From assembly GCA_017621495.1 (NCBI GenBank), contig JAGATB010000007.1, positions 1-64,000 of the forward strand: 64,000 nt of DNA. The letters are read 5' to 3'. This DNA comes from Clostridia bacterium. GTDB taxonomy: Bacteria; Bacillota; Clostridia; UMGS1810. Shown here one piece after another: positions 18,015 through 26,285 of this stretch. Below the pieces are notes generated by a model. The model was not told the DNA's origin, ran no database searches, and saw only the letters and a list, made by a program, of their open reading frames with translations. Both the position numbers and the translations under genes were made by a program. How positions within the stretch are numbered: the first letter of the stretch is position 1; each line of letters opens with the position of its first letter.

Positions 18015-19406
18015 TTAGAATTCAAGGTGTTTTTCAATGTAAGGAATAACCTCTTCCATCTTGAGTGTAATCTGCTCCATGGTGTCACGGTCTCTTACGG
18101 TTACGTTGCCTGTCTCTTCGGATTCGAAATCATATGTGATGCACCAGGGTGTACCGATTTCATCCTGACGGCGGTATCTCTTGCCTATGCTGCCGGATTC
18201 ATCAAATTCGCAGGGGAACTTCTTGGAGAGCTGCTCAAAGAGCTCCAATGCCTTGTCAGAGAGCTTCTTGGAGAGAGGAAGCACTGCCGCCTTAACGGGA
18301 GCCAATGCGGGGTGCAAGTGCATTACTACACGTGTATCGTTATCCCCTACCTGCTCTTCATCATAAGCTTCCACCAAAAATGCAAGTGCCACACGGTCTG
18401 CACCCAGTGAAGGCTCTACGCAGTAAGGAATGTATTTTTCATTGGTAACAGGGTCTATGTACTCCAGACTTTGACCACTGTGCTCGTGATGCTGCTTTAA
18501 GTCGTAATCCGTTCTGTCTGCTATACCCCAGAGTTCACCCCATCCAAATGGAAATACGAACTCTATATCCGAGGTAGCCTTGGAATAGAACGAAAGCTCC
18601 TCGGGAGAGTGGTCTCTGAATCTTAAGTTCTCCTTCTTCATACCTAGGCTTAAGAGGAAGTCCATACAATACTGCTTCCAGTATTCGTACCACTCCAAGT
18701 CTGTACCGGGCTTACAGAAGAATTCAAGCTCCATCTGTTCAAATTCTCTGGTTCTGAAGGTGAAGTTGCCGGGAGTAATCTCATTACGGAAGGACTTACC
18801 TATCTGACCTATACCGAAGGGAATCTTCTTCCTGGAGGTTCTCTGTACATTCTTAAAGTTTACGAATATACCCTGAGCGGTCTCCGGACGAAGGTATACT
18901 GTAGAGGAGGAGTCCTCTGTTACACCCTGGAAGGTCTTGAACATCAGGTTAAACTCGCGTATATCAGTGAAGTTAGCCTTGCCGCAGTTGGGGCAGGTTA
19001 TGCCGTTGTCCTTGATGTAGCTTTCCATCTCGTCCTTGCTCCAGCCGTCTACCACTACGTCGTTGCCGCTTTCGTGAGCGAAGTCCTCTATAAGCTTGTC
19101 TGCTCTGTGACGAGCCTTGCACTCTTTACAATCCATAAGAGGGTCTGAAAAAGAACCCACATGACCGGAAGCTACCCATGTTTCCGGATTCATAAGGATA
19201 GCACAGTCCAGACCTACATTCAAATTGGTATCCTGGATGAATTTCTTCCACCAAGCTTTCTTTACATTATTCTTAAATTCCACACCCAAGGGGCCGTAAT
19301 CCCATGTGTTTGCAAGACCGCCGTATATCTCACTTCCTGCATATACATAACCTCTGCCTTTGCAAAGGGCTACAATCTTTTCCATAGTTTTTTCTGAATT
19401 AAGCAT
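18015..19406 (-). CDS. glyQS: Glycyl-tRNA synthetase (dimeric class II type)
   Basis: This enzyme charges tRNA-Gly in the cytoplasm. It is 463 residues, the single-chain alpha2 type (archaeal/eukaryotic/Bacillus-like), not the two-subunit GlyQ+GlyS type. Class II motifs are visible: motif 2 [29 protein letters not shown] and motif 3 [14 protein letters not shown]. The anticodon-binding domain occupies the last 110 residues ([30 protein letters not shown]). A Zn-like pair CKEC and CPNC lies near residues 93 and 140. Many Bacillota genes of this kind are preceded by a T-box; here the leader is only about 35 bases, so none can be present. The ATG has an AAGGAAGG site upstream. Confidence 0.96.
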   Translation of the reverse strand: MLNSEKTMEKIVALCKGRGYVYAGSEIYGGLANTWDYGPLGVEFKNNVKKAWWKKFIQDTNLNVGLDCAILMNPETWVASGHVGSFSDPLMDCKECKARHRADKLIEDFAHESGNDVVVDGWSKDEMESYIKDNGITCPNCGKANFTDIREFNLMFKTFQGVTEDSSSTVYLRPETAQGIFVNFKNVQRTSRKKIPFGIGQIGKSFRNEITPGNFTFRTREFEQMELEFFCKPGTDLEWYEYWKQYCMDFLLSLGMKKENLRFRDHSPEELSFYSKATSDIEFVFPFGWGELWGIADRTDYDLKQHHEHSGQSLEYIDPVTNEKYIPYCVEPSLGADRVALAFLVEAYDEEQVGDNDTRVVMHLHPALAPVKAAVLPLSKKLSDKALELFEQLSKKFPCEFDESGSIGKRYRRQDEIGTPWCITYDFESEETGNVTVRDRDTMEQITLKMEEVIPYIEKHLEF

Positions 19407-19440
19407 GTGAAAACCTTCCTTCTATTTACATATATACTAT

Positions 19441-19469
19441 AGTTTATTTTATAAATCGCATTTTGTCAA
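19441..19469 (-). promoter_or_regulatory. glyQS promoter
   Basis: On the minus strand TTGACA (complement of 19464-19469) is 17 bases from TAAACT (complement of 19441-19446). The -35 is perfect, the -10 weak. Confidence 0.55.
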
Positions 19470-19560
19470 GTGAAATAACGCAATTTTAACGTAGATATCG
19501 CTTTTTTCATGTTTTTTATCTGTATTTTTGATAAAAATAAAAATTTTTTTAAAATAATAC

Positions 19561-19589
19561 TTGATTTTTCCTTAAGTATATACTATAAT
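19561..19589 (+). promoter_or_regulatory. tRNA-Pro promoter
   Basis: TTGATT at 19561-19566 and perfect TATAAT at 19584-19589 with 17-base spacing, ending 17 bases before the mature tRNA 5' end. Confidence 0.8.
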
Positions 19590-19606
19590 ATTATAGTAAA
19601 TTTTTT

Positions 19607-19684
19607 CGAGGTGTAGCGAAGTTTGGTCATCGCACTTGGTTTGGGACCAAGGGACCGGGGGTTCGAATCCCTTCACCTCGACCA
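19607..19684 (+). tRNA. tRNA-Pro (anticodon TGG)
   Basis: The acceptor arm pairs CGAGGTG with CACCTCG (7 of 7), followed by discriminator A and an encoded CCA. The anticodon stem-loop CTTGG-TTTGGGA-CCAAG contains TGG. The T-loop has GGTTCGAATCC. A hairpin with A-run and T-run arms (around 19685-19718) follows as terminator. The tRNA 3' end is partly duplicated at 19872-19888. Confidence 0.97.
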
Positions 19685-19749
19685 ACAAAAAACATCACTT
19701 CATGTGGTGTTTTTTTGTTGCGTTAAAATTAAGGGATTCGAACCCCGAG
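19668..19749 (+). repeat. Direct repeat copy 1: tRNA-Pro 3' end plus terminator
   Basis: These 82 bases contain the last 17 bases of tRNA-Pro, the terminator hairpin (centre CATCAC...GTGGTG) and an inverted copy of the T-arm (AAGGGATTCGAACCCC). They recur at 19872-19955. Confidence 0.9.
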
Positions 19750-19871
19750 GGGGCATTTGCCGTTAAGCAAAATAGCCCGGTGGGCTGTTTTGTAGGCAAA
19801 TGGTGCGCAGTCGGGTACTGAAATGCTTGCATTTCGGTCGACAAGCAGGGCAGATTGCTTGCAATCTGTTT
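19750..19871. other. Hairpin-rich spacer between tRNA-Pro-derived repeats
   Basis: This 122-base stretch has no gene. It folds into nested inverted repeats: CATTTGCC with GGCAAATG around an inner AGCCC/GGGCT hairpin, then GAAATG/CATTTC and CAGATTGC/GCAATCTG hairpins. Its composition is more GC-rich than the intergenic DNA around it. Confidence 0.7.
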
Positions 19872-19955
19872 TCCCTTCACCTCGACCAACAAAAAAACAT
19901 CACTTCATGTGGTGTTTTTTTTGTTGCGTTAAAATTAAGGGATTCGAACCCCGAG
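19872..19955 (+). repeat. Direct repeat copy 2: tRNA-Pro 3' end plus terminator
   Basis: An 84-base near-identical copy of 19668-19749. It differs only by one extra A in the left arm and one extra T in the right arm of the hairpin, a change that keeps the stem paired. It ends one base before the stop codon of the TRIC-type gene. Confidence 0.9.
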
Positions 19956-19956
19956 C

Positions 19957-20586
19957 TTACTTCACCTTAGGCAAACTCCAGCGAAATTTTGTTGCAGCCA
20001 TTCGTATAGCAATTACAGAAAGCATCGCCATAGCAGATGCTATAGATACACTATCTATATACTGTCTCAAAATATAATAAAACCAGCTGCCCCAAACCGA
20101 TGCCAACGCATAAATGTGTTTTTTAAACACATAGGGTGTAGTATCGATCATTATATCACGCATAATACCTCCCCCTACGCCGGTAATCATACCCACAATC
20201 ACCACGATAAGAGCATTGTGACCTGCAGATAATCCTACTTGTGCACCCGTTACAGAAAACGCCGCCAATCCTACTGCATCAAAGAAATTATTCACATAGT
20301 CAATCTTTGACTTGAGGATACTGAACTTATCTTTATTAATATAAGCTATTATAAATACACCAAGGGCTGATATCACTGCAATTAAAAACATGAGATAATT
20401 TGAAAATACAGTCGGGGGAGTGATTCCCAAAAGAATATCTCTAAGTATTCCGCCTCCGAAAGCTGTAATACAACCAACAAAAACCACACCAAAAATATCG
20501 AGACCGGCACTGCATGCAATCAAAGCGCCCGATATAGAGAAAGCCATAGTTCCGATTATTTCCAAAATCTTAATAAATTCTGTCAA
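19957..20586 (-). CDS. TRIC-type (UPF0126/YicG) membrane channel protein
   Basis: A 209-residue integral membrane protein with two repeated three-helix units, each with the glycine-rich signature of the family: FGGGILRDILLG near residue 42 and GVGGGIMRDIMID near residue 132. Family members are prokaryotic trimeric intracellular cation channels; some YicG-related proteins have been suggested to move glycine. It starts at TTG 20586 with an AGGAGTG site 8-9 bases upstream. It lies downstream of and on the same strand as the kbl gene, with an 88-base gap, so possible co-transcription. Its 3' end abuts the tRNA-Pro-derived repeat. Confidence 0.88.
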   Translation of the reverse strand: MTEFIKILEIIGTMAFSISGALIACSAGLDIFGVVFVGCITAFGGGILRDILLGITPPTVFSNYLMFLIAVISALGVFIIAYINKDKFSILKSKIDYVNNFFDAVGLAAFSVTGAQVGLSAGHNALIVVIVGMITGVGGGIMRDIMIDTTPYVFKKHIYALASVWGSWFYYILRQYIDSVSIASAMAMLSVIAIRMAATKFRWSLPKVK

Positions 20587-20674
20587 TTTAATACACTCCT
20601 GTCAAAGACATATTTATACTCAACACATAAACAAAAATGTCAACTTCGTGAAATTGTCATTTTCGTAAATATTA

Positions 20675-21856
20675 TTAAAGCTTCATTTCTTCCTTTACCT
20701 GTTCAAAACATTCTGCAATATATAAAATATCCTCTTTATTTAGAGCAGCAGACATCTGGGTTCTTATTCTTGCTTTTCCTTTAGGTACAACGGGATACGA
20801 AAAAGCTACTACATAAACGCCCTTTTCCATCATACGTTCAGCCACCTCTGCAGCCTTGTGTTCATCATAAAGCATAATCGGAATAATAGGCGTACCGCCA
20901 TCCAACACATCCAAACCGATTTCTTTAATTTTTTCTGCAAAGAGCTTAGTGTTACTAAACAGCTTTTCCCTCATTGAGAGGTCTTTTTCTATAATTTCCA
21001 GCACTTTCAATGACCCGGCAGCAACCGCAGGTGCCAATGTGTTTGAAAAAAGATAAGGTCTGGATCGCTGTCGAAGTAAATCAATAATTTCCTTTCGGCC
21101 TGATACAAATCCTCCGGAAGCCCCTCCGAGTGCTTTACCAAAGGTTCCGGTTATAATGTCGATTCTGTCGGATACGCCACAGTACTCAGGTGTACCTCTG
21201 CCGGTATCGCCCATAAATCCGGTTGCATGGCTGTCATCAACCATAACAAGAGCATCAAACTCGTCCGCAAGAGCACAGATGTTTTTTAAGTCGGCAACTA
21301 TACCGTCCATTGAGAACACTCCGTCAGTTGCAATGAGCTTTATGCGGCAATCTTTCGCTTCCTCCAGCTTTGTGCGCAGGTCGTTCATATCATTATTTCT
21401 ATAACGAAATCTCTGTGCTTTGCAAAGTCTGATACCGTCTATGATACTTGCGTGATTGAGCTCATCACTGATTATGGCATCATCGGGACCGAGCAGCGTC
21501 TCAAATAGTCCCCCGTTTGCATCAAAACATGAAGAATATAGAATTGTATCTTCGGTACCGAGGAATCCGGTAAGCTTTGCTTCCAAATCCTTATGAAGCT
21601 TCTGCGTTCCGCAGATGAACCTAACCGAAGACAATCCGTAGCCGTATTCATCATAGCTGTTTTTAGCAGTCTTAATAACATCAGGGTTATTGGCCAGACC
21701 AAGATAATTATTCGCACACATATTTATAACCTCTCTGTCGCCTTTGAGGCGTACCCTGGAACCCTGCGGAGAAGTTATTACCTTTTCATTTTTTGTAAGA
21801 CCCTCTTTTTCTATACTTTCGCAGACTTCTTTAAAATATTTCAATGCTGTTTTCAT
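20675..21856 (-). CDS. kbl: Glycine C-acetyltransferase (2-amino-3-ketobutyrate CoA ligase)
   Basis: A 393-residue PLP enzyme of the alpha-oxoamine synthase family. It splits 2-amino-3-ketobutyrate with CoA to give glycine and acetyl-CoA. The conserved [11 protein letters not shown] and the PLP-lysine segment [14 protein letters not shown] (Lys near residue 240) are present. The tdh gene lies 12 bases upstream and makes the substrate, so the two form the two-step threonine-to-glycine route. It is probably induced by the LysR regulator that heads the operon. Confidence 0.95.
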   Translation of the reverse strand: MKTALKYFKEVCESIEKEGLTKNEKVITSPQGSRVRLKGDREVINMCANNYLGLANNPDVIKTAKNSYDEYGYGLSSVRFICGTQKLHKDLEAKLTGFLGTEDTILYSSCFDANGGLFETLLGPDDAIISDELNHASIIDGIRLCKAQRFRYRNNDMNDLRTKLEEAKDCRIKLIATDGVFSMDGIVADLKNICALADEFDALVMVDDSHATGFMGDTGRGTPEYCGVSDRIDIITGTFGKALGGASGGFVSGRKEIIDLLRQRSRPYLFSNTLAPAVAAGSLKVLEIIEKDLSMREKLFSNTKLFAEKIKEIGLDVLDGGTPIIPIMLYDEHKAAEVAERMMEKGVYVVAFSYPVVPKGKARIRTQMSAALNKEDILYIAECFEQVKEEMKL

Positions 21857-21868
21857 ACCGTTTCCTCC

Positions 21869-22903
21869 TCAATTAAGCGAATTCCAGTCAAGGATAACCT
21901 TGCCGCATTTACCGCTGTTCATTGCTTCAAATCCTTTTTCAAATTCAGTGATATCCATACGATGAGTTATTATGCCGGAGATATCCAGCCCACCCTGAAG
22001 CATGGCGGACATTTTATACCAGGTCTCATGCATCTCTCTGCCGTATATACCTTTGATAATCAGACCATTAAATATAATCTTGGACCAATCTACCCTGCTG
22101 TCACTTTTTAAAAGTCCAAGCAAGGCTATTTTTCCACCGTGTACCATGTGGTCTATCATCGTATTAAGGGCTGATTCACTTCCCGACATTTCAAGTCCTA
22201 CATCGAAACCCTCCTTTATAGATAGCTGCTCCATTATATTTAAAAGATTTTCCTTTTGAGTATTTACCGTGTATTGTATCCCGAGCTTTTTGGCAAGCTC
22301 AAGTCTATCATCATTTATATCAGTGATAACAACACGCCTTGCACCCACATGCTTACACACTGCCGCCGCCATGATTCCTATAGGACCGGCACCTGTAATG
22401 AGGACATCTTCGCCAGTAAGCTCAAAAGAAAGTGCTGTGTGTACAGCATTGCCAAAGGGATCAAAAATTGAATACATTTCCTCAGAAATATCTTTTTCAC
22501 ATTTACGTACATTCTCCTGCGGGATAACCAGATACTGTGCAAATGCACCATCTCGATTTACGCCCACACCAACTGTATCTTTACATAAATGCCCGTTCCC
22601 GGCAAGGCAATTACGACATCTGCCGCAAACAATATGCCCCTCTCCCGATACAATGTCACCAATCTCCATATTCTTTACATTGCTTCCGATTTCAACTATT
22701 TCACCCACATATTCGTGACCTATAATACGTGGAGTCTGTATCGTATTTTGTGACCATTCATCCCAATTATATATGTGAAGGTCTGTTCCGCAAATGGCAG
22801 TTTTGTGTACTTTGATTTTCACATCATTAACTCCCGTCTGCGGCTCCGGTACGTCCTCAAACCATAATCCCTTTTCAGGATATTTCTTTACAAGTGCTTT
22901 CAT
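21869..22903 (-). CDS. tdh: L-threonine 3-dehydrogenase (zinc, MDR family)
   Basis: A 344-residue cytoplasmic zinc dehydrogenase that oxidises L-threonine to 2-amino-3-ketobutyrate with NAD+. Catalytic zinc ligands are visible as Cys in [11 protein letters not shown] and the GHEYVGEI motif; the structural zinc site is the four-cysteine set in [15 protein letters not shown]. The Rossmann motif [18 protein letters not shown] follows. The length and [10 protein letters not shown] segment are specific to Tdh. It is 17 bases from the LysR gene and 12 from kbl. Confidence 0.95.
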   Translation of the reverse strand: MKALVKKYPEKGLWFEDVPEPQTGVNDVKIKVHKTAICGTDLHIYNWDEWSQNTIQTPRIIGHEYVGEIVEIGSNVKNMEIGDIVSGEGHIVCGRCRNCLAGNGHLCKDTVGVGVNRDGAFAQYLVIPQENVRKCEKDISEEMYSIFDPFGNAVHTALSFELTGEDVLITGAGPIGIMAAAVCKHVGARRVVITDINDDRLELAKKLGIQYTVNTQKENLLNIMEQLSIKEGFDVGLEMSGSESALNTMIDHMVHGGKIALLGLLKSDSRVDWSKIIFNGLIIKGIYGREMHETWYKMSAMLQGGLDISGIITHRMDITEFEKGFEAMNSGKCGKVILDWNSLN

Positions 22904-22920
22904 AAATACCTTCCTTTCAA

Positions 22921-23823
22921 TTATATTTTTTTAAGCGATGCTTCCATTAATTCAATAAATGTCCCGGCTGTGTCAGATAATTTACGTTCTTCGTTAAGCA
23001 GATATCCTATAATATAGAATTCATCGCTTTCAAACGGAATGCTTATAATATCTCCTTTATTAAGCGCCGACGGCATTATTCCCGTACCTACGGTATAGGC
23101 ATCTGTAAGCATTAAAACATTCATCAATGTAGCTCTGTCACTTATCTCAATATGCTTATCAATATACGAAACATTGCATAACTCTTCTGTGAAAAATGAA
23201 GTGTTATGCTCGCCCTGTTCATAAGACACATACGGGAACTCCTTAAGGTCCGAAGTTGAGAGCCTATCATAGTTTGAAAGCGGATGTGCCTTCCTGAAAA
23301 AGACGTGGGGATTAACCTTAATTACAGATGTAAAACTCAGGCTTTTTTTGCCAAGATAACGTTTCATTACATCCAAATCACTGTCTTTTATCGCAATTAT
23401 GCCTATATCACTGCGTGCTGTTTCCACATCATGAATGACATTATAAGTTTCTATTTCTCTTATGGAAAATCTATAGCTTTCGCTTTTTACGGATTTTAGA
23501 AAATTACCGAATATATCAGCTACAAAATCATAATGCTGAGTAGCAATATACAGTTTATCCTTGATGCTCTTTGTCTTATATCTTTCAGCGACATAATCGC
23601 TGCTTTCACAAATCTGCGTTGCATATTTTACAAATTCAGCACCCTCATCGGTAAGATATACGCCTTTTCCCGAACGCTCAAATATTCTTATTTTCAATTC
23701 CTGCTCCAAAGAATTTATACTTATTGACAGTGACGACTGAGCTACAAAAAGTTGCTTAGCCGCTTCATTGAATGAACACGTTTTGGCAACAGCTAATACA
23801 TATTTGCATTGTTGTATAGTCAT
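22921..23823 (-). CDS. LysR-family regulator heading the tdh-kbl operon
   Basis: A 300-residue LysR-type regulator. The N-terminal winged HTH ([51 protein letters not shown]) covers residues 1-65, followed by a periplasmic-binding-protein-like ligand domain. Unlike most LysR genes it is not divergent from its likely targets but is the first gene of the same transcript, 17 bases ahead of tdh. It probably responds to threonine or a product, an inference from context only. Confidence 0.92.
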   Translation of the reverse strand: MTIQQCKYVLAVAKTCSFNEAAKQLFVAQSSLSISINSLEQELKIRIFERSGKGVYLTDEGAEFVKYATQICESSDYVAERYKTKSIKDKLYIATQHYDFVADIFGNFLKSVKSESYRFSIREIETYNVIHDVETARSDIGIIAIKDSDLDVMKRYLGKKSLSFTSVIKVNPHVFFRKAHPLSNYDRLSTSDLKEFPYVSYEQGEHNTSFFTEELCNVSYIDKHIEISDRATLMNVLMLTDAYTVGTGIMPSALNKGDIISIPFESDEFYIIGYLLNEERKLSDTAGTFIELMEASLKKI

Positions 23824-23858
23824 GAATACTTCACCCCATGTATCAATACTTTATTTAT

Positions 23859-23887
23859 ATTATACATCTGTTTAAGCCTGTTGTCTA
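23859..23887 (-). promoter_or_regulatory. Promoter of the lysR-tdh-kbl operon
   Basis: On the minus strand TAGACA (complement of 23882-23887) and perfect TATAAT (complement of 23859-23864) have 17-base spacing, about 35 bases ahead of the lysR start. The remaining DNA up to the tRNA cluster promoter is AT-rich and shows nothing else. Confidence 0.7.
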
Positions 23888-24050
23888 ATATATAAATCCT
23901 ATTAACTGCGTTAGGAAAAATCGATAAGCTATGGCAATCTGCCAAGTTAGTTTTGCATTGCTGAATTTCAAAAGGATTCATATATTTACTCAATAAAATA
24001 AGTGTTTTTTAAGCCCAATAAAAAATTTTTAAATTTTTTTCAAAAAAAGC

Positions 24051-24079
24051 TTGACATTTGCCAAAAAATGAGGTATACT
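24051..24079 (+). promoter_or_regulatory. Promoter of the tRNA-Val-Thr-Tyr cluster
   Basis: Perfect TTGACA at 24051-24056 and TATACT at 24074-24079 with 17-base spacing, 33 bases before the first tRNA. Confidence 0.85.
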
Positions 24080-24112
24080 ATCATAGTCGCTGATGAGTGA
24101 CATACAGTGTAC

Positions 24113-24188
24113 GGGAGCTTAGCTCAGCTGGGAGAGCATCTGCCTTACAAGCAGAGGGTCACAGGTTCGAGCCCTGTAGCTCCCACCA
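24113..24188 (+). tRNA. tRNA-Val (anticodon TAC)
   Basis: Acceptor arm GGGAGCT/AGCTCCC, discriminator A and encoded CCA. The anticodon arm CTGCC-TTACAAG-CAGAG carries TAC; T-arm contains GGTTCGAGCC. First of three closely spaced tRNAs. Confidence 0.97.
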
Positions 24189-24203
24189 CTTAAAATTTAA
24201 TAT

Positions 24204-24279
24204 GCTGGTGTAGCTCAATTGGCAGAGCAGCTGATTTGTAATCAGCAGGTTGCGGGTTCAAGTCCCATCACCAGCTCCA
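24204..24279 (+). tRNA. tRNA-Thr (anticodon TGT)
   Basis: Acceptor arm GCTGGTG/CACCAGC, discriminator T and encoded CCA. Anticodon arm GCTGA-TTTGTAA-TCAGC carries TGT. It lies 15 bases after tRNA-Val and directly abuts tRNA-Tyr. Confidence 0.97.
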
Positions 24280-24364
24280 GGGGAGGTTCCCGAGTGGCCA
24301 AAGGGGGCAGACTGTAAATCTGTTAGCTACGCTTTCGATGGTTCGAATCCATCTCTCCCCACCA
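24280..24364 (+). tRNA. tRNA-Tyr (anticodon GTA)
   Basis: An 85-base class II tRNA with a long variable arm. Acceptor GGGGAGG pairs with TCTCCCC (one G-T pair), followed by discriminator A and CCA. The anticodon loop in GCAGA-CTGTAAA-TCTGT carries GTA. It starts on the base directly after the CCA of tRNA-Thr. Confidence 0.97.
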
Positions 24365-24403
24365 CAAAAAAGAGTCGTTCGTAAGAATGGCTCTTTTTTG
24401 TGG
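24362..24403 (+). terminator. Terminator of the tRNA cluster
   Basis: CCACAAAAAAGAG (24362-24374) pairs with CTCTTTTTTGTGG (24391-24403), 13 perfect pairs; the loop can extend the stem further. The left arm includes the CCA of tRNA-Tyr. Confidence 0.85.
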
Positions 24404-24444
24404 TATTTGAAAAGATGGGTTCGAAGTTTATGCCCGCAGGGGTA

Positions 24445-24463
24445 AATCCATCTCTCCCCACCA
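24445..24463 (+). repeat. Displaced copy of the tRNA-Tyr 3' end
   Basis: Nineteen bases identical to the last 19 bases of tRNA-Tyr (24346-24364), 99 bases further on. The preceding GATGGGTTCGAA (24413-24424) resembles the 5' side of the T-arm, so the copy looks like a T-arm split by about 20 foreign bases. Confidence 0.8.
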
Positions 24464-24494
24464 AAAATCCGTACACGCAAGTGTGCGGATTTTT
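24463..24494 (+). terminator. Second terminator-like hairpin after the tRNA cluster
   Basis: AAAAATCCGTACAC (24463-24476) pairs with GTGTGCGGATTTTT (24481-24494), 14 pairs with one G-T wobble and loop GCAA. It directly follows the displaced tRNA-Tyr 3' copy, mirroring the tRNA-terminator arrangement. Confidence 0.75.
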
Positions 24495-24742
24495 ACTTAT
24501 TCACTATTACCTCTTCACTCTTCACTAAAAACGTAAGCGTCAAATGATACACACTCAAACCACATTTTAATCTTTTGAACCCGGTTTTGTGTACGGATTT
24601 TTGAAGTAATAAGGCATAGTGAAAAAGGAAGAAGTTAAGGTTGCTTTGCTTACGCAAAGCTTCACTTCATAATTTTGCAAAGCAAATTGGCTTCATCTAT
24701 AAAAAGAGAGCGCTATGACAACCGGTTTTTCACAACTCCCTC
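24495..24742. other. Intergenic DNA without a recognisable gene
   Basis: No frame of convincing coding character. A GCTTTGC-TTAC-GCAAAGC hairpin lies around 24652-24669, and a third partial copy of the GTGTACGGATTTTT sequence occurs near 24590. Nothing else is recognised. Confidence 0.6.
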
Positions 24743-24771
24743 TTGACATTCTTTTCTCCATGTGCTATACT
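24743..24771 (+). promoter_or_regulatory. Promoter of the fic gene
   Basis: TTGACA at 24743-24748 and TATACT at 24766-24771 with 17-base spacing. The initially transcribed region has a direct repeat, CTGATAC at 24770-24776 and again at 24780-24786, which could be an operator. Confidence 0.75.
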
Positions 24772-24809
24772 GATACAAACTGATACCAACAACTATCATG
24801 GGGTGTATT

Positions 24810-25970
24810 ATGGATATTAAAATTTTTACTAAGATGCTCAAGGATAAGCATTTTACCGATTATCAAAAAATGAATTATAAATACAAGGAAGATTTTAAAG
24901 CATTTTTGGAGACTTTGGAAGACTTATATTATAGACCGGTACCTCTCTCGGACTTTCAAGGCAACAGTATAGTTTTTGTTGAAAATCATGCTGCGGTCAA
25001 TCAAAGTGCAATAAAGCTGCTGTTGCAGTCGCAAAATTACAATTACGGTGTAAAGGCTGCCGAGGATGAAATAGTTGCAACATCCGCTATAGAAAGCATC
25101 GATTTCAGCCGAGACAGTGTACGTAAAATTTTGAAAGGCATGGCGCCTGTTGACCGGCAGGAAAGCAGAATTTTCGGTATTAAACACGGTCTTGAATTTA
25201 TAGCAGATACCTCTAATATAATTACCGAAGAGAACCTGCATAAGCTCTATATGATGACCGTAGACAATTTCCTTTACGATGATGATAAGCTCGTGTCCGG
25301 AAGTCTCTATCGGCACGATAGTGTCTACGTTGTCAGCGACCGCATAGAGCACTCCGGTCTTGATTATAAAAAAATACCGGATTATATGAAATCGCTCATA
25401 AGCTTTATCAACGCAGACGACGACATTAACGACCTTACCAAAGCTGTGATTATACATTTTTATATTGCTTATATACACCCGTATTTTGACGGTAACGGAA
25501 GAATGGCTCGGCTTGTGCATCTGTGGTTCCTGATTCAAAAAGGTTATCAATCGGCACTGTTTATTCCCTTTTCAAGCCAAATTGCCAAAAGCCGTAAACT
25601 TTATTATGATGCTTATACGGCTGTTGAGGCTAACAGAAAATACAGTGGCAGAATTGATGTTACTCCGTTTATTTTGTATTTCATAGAAAATGTATATAAC
25701 AAAATGAGCGAAGGCTCCGCCTCGGTTGAAACATTAAATTTCTACCGGGATGCACTCAAAAAAGGTATCGTAACAGAAAAAGAAACAAAGCTTTGGAAAT
25801 TCGTTTTGTCTTACTACGGCACAGAGGAGTTTTCTACAAAGCAACTGGAAAAAGACTTTGGCGATGCTGCCTACGCAACAATACGGGGTTTTGTTTTAAA
25901 ATTTGAGGAATTAGGTCTGATTTCTTCGGTTAAATACAGCAAAAGAGTTAAATATAAAGTTATTAAGTAA
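24810..25970 (+). CDS. Fic-domain protein (probable AMP transferase) with C-terminal winged helix
   Basis: A 386-residue cytoplasmic protein. The complete Fic motif HPYFDGNGRMAR lies at residues 223-234 with catalytic His223. An inhibitory-helix-like TSAIES sequence with the key Glu lies near residue 94, upstream of the Fic core, as in class II Fic proteins, which are auto-inhibited. The last 60 residues (LEKDFGDAAYATIRGFVLKFEELGLIS) resemble a winged helix. Fic enzymes usually transfer AMP to target proteins; the target is unknown. ATG 24810 is preferred over 24798 because GGGGTG just upstream can act as its ribosome site. It is monocistronic; no antitoxin gene is adjacent. Confidence 0.92.
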   Translation: MDIKIFTKMLKDKHFTDYQKMNYKYKEDFKAFLETLEDLYYRPVPLSDFQGNSIVFVENHAAVNQSAIKLLLQSQNYNYGVKAAEDEIVATSAIESIDFSRDSVRKILKGMAPVDRQESRIFGIKHGLEFIADTSNIITEENLHKLYMMTVDNFLYDDDKLVSGSLYRHDSVYVVSDRIEHSGLDYKKIPDYMKSLISFINADDDINDLTKAVIIHFYIAYIHPYFDGNGRMARLVHLWFLIQKGYQSALFIPFSSQIAKSRKLYYDAYTAVEANRKYSGRIDVTPFILYFIENVYNKMSEGSASVETLNFYRDALKKGIVTEKETKLWKFVLSYYGTEEFSTKQLEKDFGDAAYATIRGFVLKFEELGLISSVKYSKRVKYKVIK

Positions 25971-26221
25971 TCATTGAAAAATATTTTTATAAAACATATA
26001 ATTTATTTGAGAAAAATTGAGTATATCTCACCAATGTAGCGAGCGACGACCTGGGATGCGACCTCGTTTTGTCATAGAAATCGTAGATTTCGTTGACATA
26101 AACAGGTCCGTCTCCAAGGGCGTTCGAGCGTATCAAACCTGCGTTAGAGCGTTTCGTCCTATAGCTAATTTGCGCAGGGCGGATGTTTTCCTCTATCTTA
26201 GTAAATAATCACAACTTATAT
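25971..26221. other. Intergenic DNA before the alanine symporter gene
   Basis: A 63-codon frame (26017-26208) exists, but its composition is unlike the neighbouring genes and its product matches nothing I know. The DNA contains a GAAATC/GATTTC hairpin around 26078-26092 and a GC-richer block at 26030-26190 flanked by AT-rich DNA. No riboswitch consensus was recognised. Confidence 0.55.
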
Positions 26222-26250
26222 TTGACAATCCCCTCAATAACATATATAAT
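26222..26250 (+). promoter_or_regulatory. Promoter of the alanine symporter operon
   Basis: Perfect TTGACA (26222-26227) and TATAAT (26245-26250) with 17-base spacing, the strongest consensus promoter in the window, about 35 bases ahead of the start codon. Confidence 0.85.
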
Positions 26251-26285
26251 ATTAGTATACAAAAAGGAAATAAGAGGTAAAAATT

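Noticed and set aside
19407-19463. T-box leader before glyQS
   Set aside because: The distance between promoter and start codon is about 35 bases, too short for a T-box, and no T-box sequence was found.
24268-24480. Minus-strand frame of 70 codons across tRNA-Tyr
   Set aside because: It is the antisense of the tRNA and its displaced copy. The GGERWIRT-type product is a known kind of false protein that arises from tRNA flanks.
26017-26208. 63-codon frame between fic and the alanine symporter gene
   Set aside because: It has no ribosome site, no recognisable domain, and a composition unlike neighbouring genes.
25971-26285. Glycine riboswitch before the AGCS symporter
   Set aside because: The promoter lies only 35 bases before the start codon, and no glycine riboswitch core was recognised upstream.
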